Notes under the pieces: generated by a model | The model's database searches: none | Told to the model about the DNA's origin: nothing | What the model saw: the letters and a program-made list of their open reading frames with translations, nothing else | Source of the DNA: Fredinandcohnia onubensis | GTDB taxonomy: Bacteria > Bacillota > Bacilli > Bacillales > Bacillaceae_L | DNA length: 64,000 nucleotides | Assembly (NCBI RefSeq): GCF_031181385.1 | Contig: NZ_JAPSKV010000017.1 | Location: forward strand, 1 to 64,000 | Direction of reading: 5' to 3' | Part shown: piece after piece, positions 43,356 to 52,357 of the stretch | Layout: the number at the start of each line of letters is the position of its first letter | Numbering within the stretch: the first letter of the stretch is position 1 | Program-made: the position numbers and the translations under genes

Positions 43356-44609
43356 TTACTTAACCTCACTAGGTTCTGGAACTCGTGTTAACACGATAAA
43401 ACCAATGATAAAGAGGATAACTAAGCTGAAAACACCCATATTGGAATGACCTGTGATTTGAGCGGTTACCCCGACTAGTAACGGGCCCATAAAGGATGCG
43501 AACTTTCCAAAAATATTATAGAATCCAAAAAACTCATTTGCCTTTTGTTTAGGGACAAGCTTTGCAAAATATGAGCGGCTTAATGCCTGAATTCCTCCCT
43601 GAGAAGTGGCAACAAGCATGGCGAGGATCCAGAAGTCGAGAGTCGTTTTTAAGAAAAAGGCATAGACACAGACAATGATATAAACGAAAATGCCCACATA
43701 CAACATCTTTTTACCTGTAAATTTTTGTGCCAATCGACCGTAAAGGACCGCGAATGGTGCAGCCACGACCTGAGTCACAAATAACACAATTAATAAATTT
43801 GTTGCACTGATTCCAAGGTCTGTTCCATATGCTGTTGACATGGAAATAACTGTACCAACCCCGTCGATATAAAAGAAGTAAGCAACTAAGAACAAAAACA
43901 CAGCTCGGTATTTTTTGATTTCCTTAAAGGTTGTTCCAAGTCGTTTGAAACTACTGGCGATTGGATTAGGTTCTCGTTCAATGTAGTAGCGTTGGTGCAC
44001 ATTTTTAAATAATGGGATGGAAAAAAGGCCCCACCAAACGGCTGTAATGATAAATGCTATTTTGCTAGCAACCGTTGCTGAAATCGGCAGAATTTCTTTT
44101 TGTGCAAGAAGGATAATGGCGATTGCAAGTAAGAACGGAATGGTACTACCGATATAGCCTAACCCATATCCACGTGCAGAAACACGGTCCATTTTATCTT
44201 CAGTTGTGACGTCAACTAGAAAGGCATCATAGAAAACATTGGCCCCTGTTGAACCTAATGCAGCAAACGTATAAACAATTAATAAGAGCAACCAATTATC
44301 ACTTGGTACAAAAGCTAATAAGGCCGTTGCCGAAACACCTAATGCAAAGAAGAAAGTGAAAAACTTCTTTTTGTAGCCTTGATAATCTGCGATTGTTCCT
44401 AAAATGGGTCCAATCATCGCTAATATAAAGGTGAAAATGGCGATAGTATAGCCAAGATAAGCTGTTGAATCTGCAGCATCCACACCTGCTTTTGTTGCGG
44501 CAGCCTTGTAAAAAATCGGAAACACAGCCGTTGTAATAATAATTGAATAAGCAGAATTGGCCCAATCATAATACATCCAACTCGATTCCTCTTTCGTAAA
44601 CGACCTCAT
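43356..44609 (-). CDS. UMF1/Atg22-type MFS transporter
   Basis: A 417-residue major facilitator with about 12 membrane segments. The opening WMYYDWANSAYSIIITTAVF is characteristic of UMF1 (Atg22-like) transporters, as are GANVFYDAFLVDV and RVSARGYGLGYIGS. Atg22 exports amino acids from the yeast vacuole; bacterial members are uncharacterised. I start at the ATG at 44609 (MRSFTKEESSW), preceded by AAGGGGG; a longer frame would include 20 unconserved residues coming from repeat DNA upstream. Confidence 0.87.
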   Translation of the reverse strand: MRSFTKEESSWMYYDWANSAYSIIITTAVFPIFYKAAATKAGVDAADSTAYLGYTIAIFTFILAMIGPILGTIADYQGYKKKFFTFFFALGVSATALLAFVPSDNWLLLLIVYTFAALGSTGANVFYDAFLVDVTTEDKMDRVSARGYGLGYIGSTIPFLLAIAIILLAQKEILPISATVASKIAFIITAVWWGLFSIPLFKNVHQRYYIEREPNPIASSFKRLGTTFKEIKKYRAVFLFLVAYFFYIDGVGTVISMSTAYGTDLGISATNLLIVLFVTQVVAAPFAVLYGRLAQKFTGKKMLYVGIFVYIIVCVYAFFLKTTLDFWILAMLVATSQGGIQALSRSYFAKLVPKQKANEFFGFYNIFGKFASFMGPLLVGVTAQITGHSNMGVFSLVILFIIGFIVLTRVPEPSEVK

Positions 44610-44647
44610 CCCATAACCCCCTTTAAATTTAATCAGGTGAACCAGAG

Positions 44648-44738
44648 GGACGGTTCTTGTGGTCCCCACTTAAAGTGTCAGTCTCTCAGGTCACCTTTAA
44701 ACAATTTTAAGGAACCAGTTGAACCGTCCCCATGGTCC
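44648..44738. repeat. Paired GGGACGGTTC palindromic repeats
   Basis: GGGACGGTTC (44648-44657) and its exact complement GAACCGTCCC (44721-44730) lie 63 bp apart between two genes, with nearby GGTCCCC and CATGGTCC. Related short GGGAC...GTCCC palindromes occur at 60769-60787 and 61140-61159. Confidence 0.6.
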
Positions 44739-44740
44739 GA

Positions 44741-46048
44741 TCAAATGTTTAATAGTTCCTCAATCACACGACCGTCTGTTTTTCCTAAATCTAGGCCTAA
44801 TAGTCTGGCAAATGTTGGCCCTTCGTCTATTAGATGCATTGCTGGTATTTCAATGTTTGGACGAATTCCTTTTCCGGAGGCGATTAGAACGGTTGTGTAG
44901 TTCTCCTTTTCCGGTGAGTAGCCATGGCTGGCGAAGGTATAGCGTTTTTCACGAACATCCTCAGCTTGAATTTCATCAATATACTCACCATCTAGCTGCT
45001 CCTTGAAATAGTAGCCAAGCCGCGCTTCAATCATGAACGCAGCATCGTCATCTGCCCCTTTTTCCTTCGCTTCACTACTTGAAAGAATTCGTTCGATTCC
45101 GTTGTCCTCATGTTCAATTAGCTCAGTTAAAAGGGTTCTAATCTGTTCTTTTGTTTTTGTATCGTTTTTCTCTTTAAGATAAATATATGCAGAGCCATCG
45201 CAGCTTTTGCAGTATGCCTTCCAATCTATTACTTTACCATCCGTGTTTACAGTAATAAGACCTGACTTCCTAAATAAAACATTCAGCTTAACCGCCCTGG
45301 ATTCATCCAATGCACTATGGTCACCTAATGCAATGATTGTTGTTTTTTCATAGATTCCACTTTCTTTTAAAGCATTCATAATCCTACCCAGTCTTTCGTC
45401 ATGGCGACGAAGGGCTTCCATTGCTTCATCAGATGAAAATCCATGATAATGGCGTTGTGAATCCAAGTCGACAAAATGGACAAGCATGAGATTAGGCTTT
45501 CTCGCTTTAATGGTTTCAACGGTTGACTCAAGTACGAAATCATCGAGCTCAGGCTGATTAAGCCCGTTACGAAGATGTCCAAACTTCCGATTCATGTCCA
45601 ATTGATATAGCGGGCTGCCATTAAATAAAGAAACAAGGAGTTGATTATGCCATGGGCGATTTGCAAAAATCTCTGGCATATTGTAATCGATTTTTGCTTT
45701 TGCAGTAACGGGCCATAAAAGAGCAGCAGTCTTCATCCCATCCTTTTTAGCTTCATCGTAAAGGGTCGTTCCTTTCACATGTTGTCTGTGCCAATACCAA
45801 TCTGGCGATAGGCGATCAGGCTGAAGAAATGTGTTATTCACGATTCCATGATTTCTTGGATATCTCCCAGTCACTATTGTTGCATGGCATGGATAGGTGA
45901 CAGAAGGATAGATGGTTTCAACATTCCTGCAAAACGATGCATGCTCTAGTAATTTCTTAAAATTAGGAAGCTGTTTAATAATTGGAAAATCAAGAGATGA
46001 TAAGCAGTCAAATGAGATGACCAGTAAATATTCTGTGAGTCGTGACAT
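44741..46048 (-). CDS. Alkaline-phosphatase-superfamily phosphodiesterase (NPP-like)
   Basis: A 435-residue protein of the nucleotide pyrophosphatase/phosphodiesterase type. ISFDCLSSLDF carries the first metal Asp, TIYPSVTYPCHATIVTG the nucleophilic Thr, LVHFVDLDSQRHYHG the Asp/His pair, IALGDHSALDES the DH motif and TFASHGYSPE the last His. It lacks a signal peptide and is probably cytosolic. The substrate (nucleotide, phospholipid head group or other diester) is open. ATG at 46048 is chosen because GGAGGGCC is just upstream; two earlier in-frame ATGs are poorer. Confidence 0.87.
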   Translation of the reverse strand: MSRLTEYLLVISFDCLSSLDFPIIKQLPNFKKLLEHASFCRNVETIYPSVTYPCHATIVTGRYPRNHGIVNNTFLQPDRLSPDWYWHRQHVKGTTLYDEAKKDGMKTAALLWPVTAKAKIDYNMPEIFANRPWHNQLLVSLFNGSPLYQLDMNRKFGHLRNGLNQPELDDFVLESTVETIKARKPNLMLVHFVDLDSQRHYHGFSSDEAMEALRRHDERLGRIMNALKESGIYEKTTIIALGDHSALDESRAVKLNVLFRKSGLITVNTDGKVIDWKAYCKSCDGSAYIYLKEKNDTKTKEQIRTLLTELIEHEDNGIERILSSSEAKEKGADDDAAFMIEARLGYYFKEQLDGEYIDEIQAEDVREKRYTFASHGYSPEKENYTTVLIASGKGIRPNIEIPAMHLIDEGPTFARLLGLDLGKTDGRVIEELLNI

Positions 46049-46196
46049 ATGGCCCTCCATCCTACGAAAGTCTTGTAATCTACTTACAATATAACAGAAA
46101 ATTGGCAATTAAAATATAAAAACAATGTAAAGACAAAGTAAAAATGTATTCATTTCAATGTGAGATGGAATATAATTATGGTTATGTGTTCGATTT

Positions 46197-46325
46197 AACT
46201 TTACTCAGCCTGGCGTTTAATCCCAGCCTGAGTAAAGTTAAAGCCTCCGGCGGATGCCACGATTTTTCAAAGGTAATTTTCGAGCAGGCTCGAAAAAATC
46301 GGGCGCAAATACGCCAAGGCGCATT
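46197..46325 (+). repeat. Multi-hairpin REP-like element before the MATE gene
   Basis: In order: AACTTTACTCAG (46197-46208) with CTGAGTAAAGTT (46228-46239); TTTTCGAGC (46277-46285) with GCTCGAAAA (46288-46296), nested in CGATTTTT / AAAAAATCG; and GGCG / CGCC around 46302-46315. It ends about 20 bp before the start codon of the MATE gene. I recall similar elements as dispersed repeats in Bacillus genomes. A regulatory leader is an alternative. Confidence 0.55.
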
Positions 46326-46347
46326 TGATTTGAAGGAGAACGGTTTT

Positions 46348-47712
46348 ATGTACGAAACAAACACCATTCGAGAAAAAATAAAATTGATTTTTATCATGCT
46401 GATTCCGATTTTAATCACACAGTTAAGTATGTTTTCCATGGTATTTTTTAATACAATTATGACTGGTAGATTTAATTCTTCTGATTTAGCCGGGGTTGCG
46501 ATTGGGTCCTCCATTTGGAATCCGATTTTTACAGGGATAAGTGCCATTTTGCTTGCAGTCTCACCTATTGCTGCGCAAAAATTTGGTGAAAAGAAAAGTA
46601 ATGAAGTATCGACAGTTGTTTCAAGTGGGATCTATTTAAGCTTCATTATTGGATTTTTGGTTATTTTAGCAGGGGTTCTCTTTTTAAATCCATTGTTATC
46701 TATGATGAATTTGCAAGATAGTGTTCATCAGACAGCACATGACTACTTAGTTGGGCTGAGCTTTGGAATCATTCCGTTGTTCATCTTTAATGTACTGCGT
46801 TCATTTATCTATGCATTAGGGATCACAAGAGTAGTTATGTTTGTTTTATTGGTATCTGTACCTATTAATCTATTCTTAAATTATGTGTTAATCTTTGGTG
46901 CTTGGGGCTTTCCCGCACTTGGTGGTGGAGGAGCTGGTTTAGCGACTTCCATTACGTATTGGGTTATTGTTGGGATAACAGCTTTTATCGTCATTACGAA
47001 GGAACCATTTTCTTCCTATGAGATATTTTTGGGACTGAGCGGTTTTACAATTAAAGAAAGTAAGGAGATTTTAAAAATTGGTATCCCGATGGGGTTATCA
47101 ACGTTTTTTGAAACAAGTATGTTTGCCGTTGTAACGATTTTAATTAGTAAATTTTCAGTTACAACCGTAGCGGCGTATCAATCCGCACTTAATATTGTTT
47201 CGTTCCTCTATATGATTCCCGTGAGTATTTCAATGGCGTTAACCGTTCTAGTAGGATTTGAGGTAGGGGCAAAGCGATTTAAGGATGCTAAAATTTATAG
47301 TTGGCTAGGAATCGCTCTTTCCATGATCATCGCGCTTATAACTGGGCTCTTTGTGATTGTCTTCCGCTTTGAAGTGGCGGGACTTTATTCAACAGAGACA
47401 GCGGTCATCACATTAACAGCTCAATTCCTAATTTACGCTTTATTCTTCCAGGTATCAGATGCTATTCAAGCAACAGCACAGGCTGCACTAAGGGGATACA
47501 AGGATGTTAATATCGCATTCGTAATGACCTTGATCGCCTATTGGCTCATCTGTTTACCTGCTGGCTGGGCGCTTGCTCACTTCACGGATTTAGGAGCTGC
47601 CGGTTACTGGATTGGCTTGACATTTGGCTTACTTGCAGCCGGTGTCGGGTTATCAGCAAGACTCATGCACATCCAACGCACACGCTATGTGGAGGAAAAG
47701 ATGGTTAGTTAA
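46348..47712 (+). CDS. MATE-family multidrug exporter
   Basis: A 454-residue exporter with 12 membrane segments. Family stretches are PILITQLSMFSMVFFNTIMTG in TM1 and GVAIGSSIWNP, with VPINLFLNYVLIFG mid-protein. It expels cationic drugs using sodium or proton gradients. I start at the ATG at 46348 (MYETNTIREK), with AAGGAG 9 bp upstream. The open frame continues upstream through the hairpin element but without family-like sequence. Confidence 0.9.
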   Translation: MYETNTIREKIKLIFIMLIPILITQLSMFSMVFFNTIMTGRFNSSDLAGVAIGSSIWNPIFTGISAILLAVSPIAAQKFGEKKSNEVSTVVSSGIYLSFIIGFLVILAGVLFLNPLLSMMNLQDSVHQTAHDYLVGLSFGIIPLFIFNVLRSFIYALGITRVVMFVLLVSVPINLFLNYVLIFGAWGFPALGGGGAGLATSITYWVIVGITAFIVITKEPFSSYEIFLGLSGFTIKESKEILKIGIPMGLSTFFETSMFAVVTILISKFSVTTVAAYQSALNIVSFLYMIPVSISMALTVLVGFEVGAKRFKDAKIYSWLGIALSMIIALITGLFVIVFRFEVAGLYSTETAVITLTAQFLIYALFFQVSDAIQATAQAALRGYKDVNIAFVMTLIAYWLICLPAGWALAHFTDLGAAGYWIGLTFGLLAAGVGLSARLMHIQRTRYVEEKMVS

Positions 47713-47740
47713 AAGGAAGGGGAGCCCCTTCCTTTTTTTT
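47713..47740 (+). terminator. Terminator after the MATE gene
   Basis: AAAGGAAGGGG / CCCCTTCCTTT with a 2-base loop and eight T. Confidence 0.92.
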
Positions 47741-47763
47741 ATACTTGTACTCTATACCAAAAC

Positions 47764-47791
47764 TTTACAATTTCTTAACGCTGGCTAAATT
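47764..47791 (+). promoter_or_regulatory. Candidate PhoP box upstream of ugd
   Basis: TTTACA (47764-47769), 5 bp, TTAACG (47775-47780), 5 bp, TAAATT (47786-47791): hexamers every 11 bp resembling the TT(A/T/C)ACA direct repeats bound by PhoP in B. subtilis. The third is poor. It lies 54 bp before the start codon. Confidence 0.4.
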
Positions 47792-47844
47792 AAATAATCG
47801 CAATTTTTCGATAAGATGAAGTAAAAGGCTAATGGAGGGATTAG

Positions 47845-49170
47845 ATGAAGATTACGGTTGCAGGTGCAGGGTATGTGGGACTAGTTACAAGTGTTTGTTT
47901 AGCTGAACTTGGGCATGAAGTCATTTGCATAGATATCCAAGCTGACAAAATAGCAAAGCTGCAAGAAGGGTATTCTCCCATCTATGAACCAGAATTAGAG
48001 CCACTTCTACAGAAAAACCTGATAGAAGGGAGGCTTTATTTTACGACAAATCCACGCTACGCCTACACCCAGGCCGATCTTATTTTTATCGCAGTCGGTA
48101 CTCCACAACATGAAGATGGTACTGCAAATCTTACTTATGTTTATGATGTGATGGAAACAATCGCAGTTCACATTGAGAAAGATGTAATCATATGCACGAA
48201 AAGTACCGTTCCTGTGGGAACAAATGAAAAAATGAAACGAATCATTGATTCTAAAAAACTTCCAAATCTTAAGGTAGAAATCGTTTCGAATCCAGAATTC
48301 CTTCGTGAAGGATCCGCTGTTTTTGATTTTTTCTATGGAGATCGTATTGTGATTGGAACAGATAACGATGAGGTTGCAACAGTATTAGAAAAAATCTATC
48401 TGCCTCTAAAAATCCCAATCATTAAAACAGATATAAACAGTGCAGAAATGATTAAATATGCCTCAAATGCTTTTCTTGCAACAAAAATAAGTTTCATAAA
48501 TGAGATTGCTAGAATGTGTGAAAAAGTAGGCGCAAATATCGATGATGTAACGTACGGAATCGGGAAGGATCAACGGATTGGACCTTATTTCTTAAAAGCG
48601 GGGCTTGGCTATGGAGGTTCCTGTTTTCCAAAAGATACAAGAGCACTAATGCATACCTCAGGAAGTTTGGGACATCATTTTGAATTACTTGAAGCTGTTA
48701 TTGGAGTTAACAACCGTCAAAAGTCATTTCCGGTTGTGAAGGCAAAAGAGATTTTGAAATCAGTTAAGGGAAGCAGGATTGCTGTTTTAGGTCTTTCTTT
48801 CAAACCAGATACTGATGACATTCGAGAAGCGGCTTCAATCACAATTATAAAAGAATTACTGATGAATGGTGCTAATGTCATGGCATATGACCCTGTCGCA
48901 ATTAAAAATGCGAAAGAAATGTTTGGTAATGCCATTGACTATACGGATGACATTTCAAGAGCGATTCAAGGGGCCGACCTAGCAATCATTACGACAGAAT
49001 GGGAGCAAATTAAACAATATCCCTTACACCTATACAGCTTATATATGAATGAACCGAAAGTGATTGACGGAAGAAATTGCTACTCACTAGAAGAGGTACA
49101 GAAATATCCACTGTTATATGTCTCGGTTGGGAGACCCAAAGTGGTCAATACGTTAACAAAAAGGCTGTAA
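47845..49170 (+). CDS. UDP-glucose 6-dehydrogenase
   Basis: A 441-residue UDP-glucose/GDP-mannose dehydrogenase family enzyme. The Rossmann loop GAGYVGLVTSVCLAELGHEV opens the protein; STVPVGTN, NPEFLREGSA and the catalytic Cys in GYGGSCFPKDTRAL follow. It oxidises UDP-glucose to UDP-glucuronate with two NAD+. The B. subtilis relatives are TuaD, YtcA and Ugd. It heads a probable three-gene operon with a PAP2 phosphatase (21 bp gap) and a glycosyltransferase, which suggests the glucuronate goes onto a lipid or a wall polymer. AATGGAGGG before the ATG. Confidence 0.94.
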   Translation: MKITVAGAGYVGLVTSVCLAELGHEVICIDIQADKIAKLQEGYSPIYEPELEPLLQKNLIEGRLYFTTNPRYAYTQADLIFIAVGTPQHEDGTANLTYVYDVMETIAVHIEKDVIICTKSTVPVGTNEKMKRIIDSKKLPNLKVEIVSNPEFLREGSAVFDFFYGDRIVIGTDNDEVATVLEKIYLPLKIPIIKTDINSAEMIKYASNAFLATKISFINEIARMCEKVGANIDDVTYGIGKDQRIGPYFLKAGLGYGGSCFPKDTRALMHTSGSLGHHFELLEAVIGVNNRQKSFPVVKAKEILKSVKGSRIAVLGLSFKPDTDDIREAASITIIKELLMNGANVMAYDPVAIKNAKEMFGNAIDYTDDISRAIQGADLAIITTEWEQIKQYPLHLYSLYMNEPKVIDGRNCYSLEEVQKYPLLYVSVGRPKVVNTLTKRL

Positions 49171-49191
49171 AACTAAGGGGAGATTTGAATT

Positions 49192-49752
49192 ATGAAGCTT
49201 TTTCTTTCCATCTATAATGCTGACTGCCGAATTTTTCAAAAGGTGAACCAACATTATGATAAAAAACTGCTCCACTTTTTCTTTACTAGAATCACATTAT
49301 TAGGCGGTGCTACTTTTACAATAGTTACTTGTCTTGCATTAGCTTTTTTAACAACAAATCAGTCAAGGTTAACGGCGATGGCTAGTGCACTTTCCCTCGC
49401 CATTAGTCATATACCCGTTCAGGTCATTAAGAAACTGTATCCTAGGAAAAGACCCTATTTAATCTTAGAAAAAACAAAGTTTCCTATAAAAGCATTAAAA
49501 GATCACTCTTTTCCTTCTGGACATACAACGGCTATTTTTTCAGTTATTATTCCATTTATTTTATTTATGCCAATTCTTTCAATCATCCTTCTCCCGATTG
49601 GAATCTGTGTTGGAATGTCAAGAATCTTCCTAGGGTTACATTATCCTTCTGACGTAATGGTCGGTGGAATTCTAGGAACCACAGCTGGGATTATTAGCTT
49701 TTCTTTCGTTAATAAATTAATGGAATCTACCTTAATGGGGGGGATCTTATGA
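49192..49752 (+). CDS. PAP2-family membrane phosphatase
   Basis: A 186-residue membrane protein with four or five hydrophobic segments. All three phosphatase motifs are present: KKLYPRKRP, PSGHTT and SRIFLGLHYPSDV. Such enzymes hydrolyse phosphatidate, undecaprenyl diphosphate or phosphatidylglycerophosphate outside the membrane. Between ugd and a glycosyltransferase, making diacylglycerol as a glycosyl acceptor is an attractive but unproven role. It overlaps the next gene by 4 bp. Confidence 0.9.
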   Translation: MKLFLSIYNADCRIFQKVNQHYDKKLLHFFFTRITLLGGATFTIVTCLALAFLTTNQSRLTAMASALSLAISHIPVQVIKKLYPRKRPYLILEKTKFPIKALKDHSFPSGHTTAIFSVIIPFILFMPILSIILLPIGICVGMSRIFLGLHYPSDVMVGGILGTTAGIISFSFVNKLMESTLMGGIL

Positions 49753-50891
49753 AAATAGCGATATTTACAGATACTTATTATCCAGAGGTAAACGGTGTTG
49801 CACGTACATTAAAAAGGTTCACTGATTACTTAAATGAACAAGATATTGAAGTTAAGGTATTTGCTCCAATGTCTGACTCAAAGGAATATGTATCAAGCAA
49901 TATCCACCGATTTAAAAGCTTGTCCTTTTTCTTGTATCCAGAGTGCCGACTTGCATTTCCAAATATGCACAAAATTCGTGCGGAGTTAGAACGATTTTCA
50001 CCCGATATCATACATGTTGCGACACCTTTCAATATTGGATGGTGTGGAAGTTATTATGCAAAGAAGTTAAATATTCCGCTTGTAGGTTCCTATCATACAG
50101 ATTTTGATTATTACCTGCAGTATTATGATTTGCAATTTTTATCTAATCCGTTATGGTCTTATATGAAATGGTTTCATCGGCCATTTCAAAAATTGTATGT
50201 GCCATCTCTTGTGACAAAAAATCAGCTTGAAGACAAAGGATTTTCAGATATAGAAATATGGACTCATGGGGTTGATTGCGAATTATTCAATCCTTACTAT
50301 AGTAAGGACATTGTTCGAGAAAGATATCAGGTTTCCAAAAAGTTTATGCTAACTTATGTGGGGAGATTAGCACCGGAAAAAGATGTAGATTTGTTAGTTG
50401 AAATGGCTAATTCTTTACCGAAAGAGTGGAGCGAGCAGATTCAATGGGTAATCGTTGGCGATGGACCTTCGCGGAGTAAAATGGAGGATGTAGCGCCATC
50501 AAATATGATTTTTACAGGATTTTTAAAGGGTGAGGAATTGGCAGAGGTATATGCTGCATCGGATTTATTTATCTTCCCGTCGTCCTCTGAGACCTTTGGA
50601 AATGTCGTACTTGAAGCACTGGCAAGTGGTACACCGGTTATTGGTGTGAATGCAGGAGGCGTTAGGAATATTGTTCAAGAAGGAATTACAGGTTATTTGT
50701 GTGAGCCTGGTCAATCCACTGAAATGATGAATACCATTCAACAACTGTTAGAAAATGACGGAGTTCGAAATCGAATGGGCTTGGAAGGAAGAAAATATGC
50801 ACTTTCCCAAAAATGGGATGTAATTTTTGAGAATCTGCTTTATAGCTATTCAACCGTATTGAACGATCCGAGTAAACAAAAATATGCCTGA
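49749..50891 (+). CDS. GT4-type glycosyltransferase
   Basis: A 380-residue GT-B enzyme. The N-terminal FTDTYYPEVNGVARTLKRF is typical of GDP-mannose- or UDP-sugar-using glycolipid transferases (MgtA/PimB-like); the donor-site motifs are YVGRLAPEKDVDLLV and SSSETFGNVVLEALASG with the E(x7)E pair. The acceptor is probably a lipid, as judged from the family and the PAP2 neighbour. UDP-glucuronate from the first gene of the operon is the likely donor by context. Confidence 0.9.
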   Translation: MKIAIFTDTYYPEVNGVARTLKRFTDYLNEQDIEVKVFAPMSDSKEYVSSNIHRFKSLSFFLYPECRLAFPNMHKIRAELERFSPDIIHVATPFNIGWCGSYYAKKLNIPLVGSYHTDFDYYLQYYDLQFLSNPLWSYMKWFHRPFQKLYVPSLVTKNQLEDKGFSDIEIWTHGVDCELFNPYYSKDIVRERYQVSKKFMLTYVGRLAPEKDVDLLVEMANSLPKEWSEQIQWVIVGDGPSRSKMEDVAPSNMIFTGFLKGEELAEVYAASDLFIFPSSSETFGNVVLEALASGTPVIGVNAGGVRNIVQEGITGYLCEPGQSTEMMNTIQQLLENDGVRNRMGLEGRKYALSQKWDVIFENLLYSYSTVLNDPSKQKYA

Positions 50892-50893
50892 CA

Positions 50894-50922
50894 AAAAGGA
50901 AGGGGGAGCCCTTCCTTTTTTG
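50894..50922. terminator. Bidirectional terminator
   Basis: AAAAAGGAAGGG / CCCTTCCTTTTTT with a 4-base loop, between converging operons. The stem is nearly the same as the one at 47713-47740. Confidence 0.9.
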
Positions 50923-50927
50923 TGGAA

Positions 50928-51626
50928 TTATTCTCCGAGAAAGTTAACAAATTCACTCCCTGTTAACTCAAGGTTCTTCGGAATTCTGATTAATAGAAAA
51001 TCATAATTTAGTGGCTTATCATCGTTGAACCTATTATCAAACTCATCCATAATACCGCCACCTTTAAACTGCGAGATTACAAAATCATTATGAAAGCTAT
51101 TTAGTTTAATCGAATAATCCATCGGTGAAAGTACTAGCAAATGGTTATTTTCGATTGAAACGGTAGGCGATGGTATTTCTTCATAAAAATCGTAACCATT
51201 GAAATTTGTATTTGCTACATAATAGATTACTTCAATGATGTTATCGTCACTTTCGTTACGGTCAAAAACGGTCTGAATGTTTAGATTGTCTAATGGTTTA
51301 ATATTAAGTTCGTCTTGATCAAATGGAATTTCCCATTTTTCTTTTTCTTTTATGGCTTCAAAATTTTCAATTTTCCCTTGTTGAATCGCTTGATTAATTT
51401 TTTCATATGTCAAATCCTGAGTAATACTTTCAGAAGTCTCAAAACTGGATGTAGGGATACAATAATAGACAATCACAGACGCTATTAACATGATTAAATA
51501 TGTTCCTAGTAAAATTTTGGTACTCTTTACACCTTTGAACTTTTTACCAAAAAATACAGATATTAAAATAGTCGCAAGGATAAATAAAATAATGATAGGA
51601 AGTATCAATGTACCGATTGCTGACAT
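50928..51626 (-). CDS. Membrane-anchored protein of a ytr-like ABC operon
   Basis: A 232-residue protein with two N-terminal membrane segments (about 6-25 and 35-55) and an acidic extracytoplasmic or cytosolic domain of about 170 residues. I do not recognise a family. ATG at 51626 overlaps the stop of the permease gene (TAATG), so it is translationally coupled to it and is probably an accessory component of the transporter. Confidence 0.7.
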   Translation of the reverse strand: MSAIGTLILPIIILFILATILISVFFGKKFKGVKSTKILLGTYLIMLIASVIVYYCIPTSSFETSESITQDLTYEKINQAIQQGKIENFEAIKEKEKWEIPFDQDELNIKPLDNLNIQTVFDRNESDDNIIEVIYYVANTNFNGYDFYEEIPSPTVSIENNHLLVLSPMDYSIKLNSFHNDFVISQFKGGGIMDEFDNRFNDDKPLNYDFLLIRIPKNLELTGSEFVNFLGE

Positions 51627-52357
51627 TATTTTCGAACCTCCAATCGATTCGTTGCAGCTATTACAATCCAAATCATAACTGCGACTGTAACAACAATCTT
51701 GAGTGTGAATACAAGGATAGATGATTCATGTGCAAAAAACGTAAACCCTGTAAACGTATCAAATGATCGTATTTCATAAATAGCCCAACCAATAACAAGG
51801 GCAGGAATCGCAAAGCCAAAAAGTTTGTTTATTTGCGTAAACATCCCGATGAGATAACCAATTGTCGCAAACAAAAGCAGATACAATCCACCGATATAAA
51901 TTCCTAAAAGCATATCAGAGAATGGGAGAAAAAAGTGATTCGCAATAATCTTATTACTTCCATTGGCATACAAGATTACCCGTAAAAGAATCCCAGCAAA
52001 AGTGGAAGTGATACTGGCAATAAAAGAATAGACAATCAACATTCCAATTGTTGAAAGGTGACTACTCATTCTGTTTGTTACAAATGAAAAATCGATATAA
52101 TGATAGGGTTTTGTTGATAGAGTGATTGCCGTAATAAAAGCCCAAAAGGCGGTAAAAACAAAAATCATGCTTCCAGAGTAACTGGATATCGATATATTCC
52201 CACCTAGCCCCATCTGTCCAACTCCATTAAAAGAAAACAAAAGCGCAATCGCCTGGACAGTTGCAAGGCTTGTAAACGTACCATAATAGGCCCTCACCTT
52301 AAAAAATAGCTGCTTTTTTACGATATCAAGTAAACTAGCATTAGTTAAATACATCAT
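51626..52357 (-). CDS. ABC transporter permease of a ytr-like operon
   Basis: A 243-residue protein with six hydrophobic segments and no other domain, as in ABC-2-type exporter permeases. It overlaps the ATPase gene upstream and the anchored protein downstream. AAGGGGG precedes the ATG. Together with the ATPase it probably forms an exporter; the substrate is unknown. Confidence 0.8.
   Translation of the reverse strand: MMYLTNASLLDIVKKQLFFKVRAYYGTFTSLATVQAIALLFSFNGVGQMGLGGNISISSYSGSMIFVFTAFWAFITAITLSTKPYHYIDFSFVTNRMSSHLSTIGMLIVYSFIASITSTFAGILLRVILYANGSNKIIANHFFLPFSDMLLGIYIGGLYLLLFATIGYLIGMFTQINKLFGFAIPALVIGWAIYEIRSFDTFTGFTFFAHESSILVFTLKIVVTVAVMIWIVIAATNRLEVRK

Noticed and set aside
46144-46347. 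68-residue N-terminal extension of the MATE protein
   Set aside because: It is encoded by the hairpin element, has no family similarity, and a good ribosome site precedes the internal ATG.
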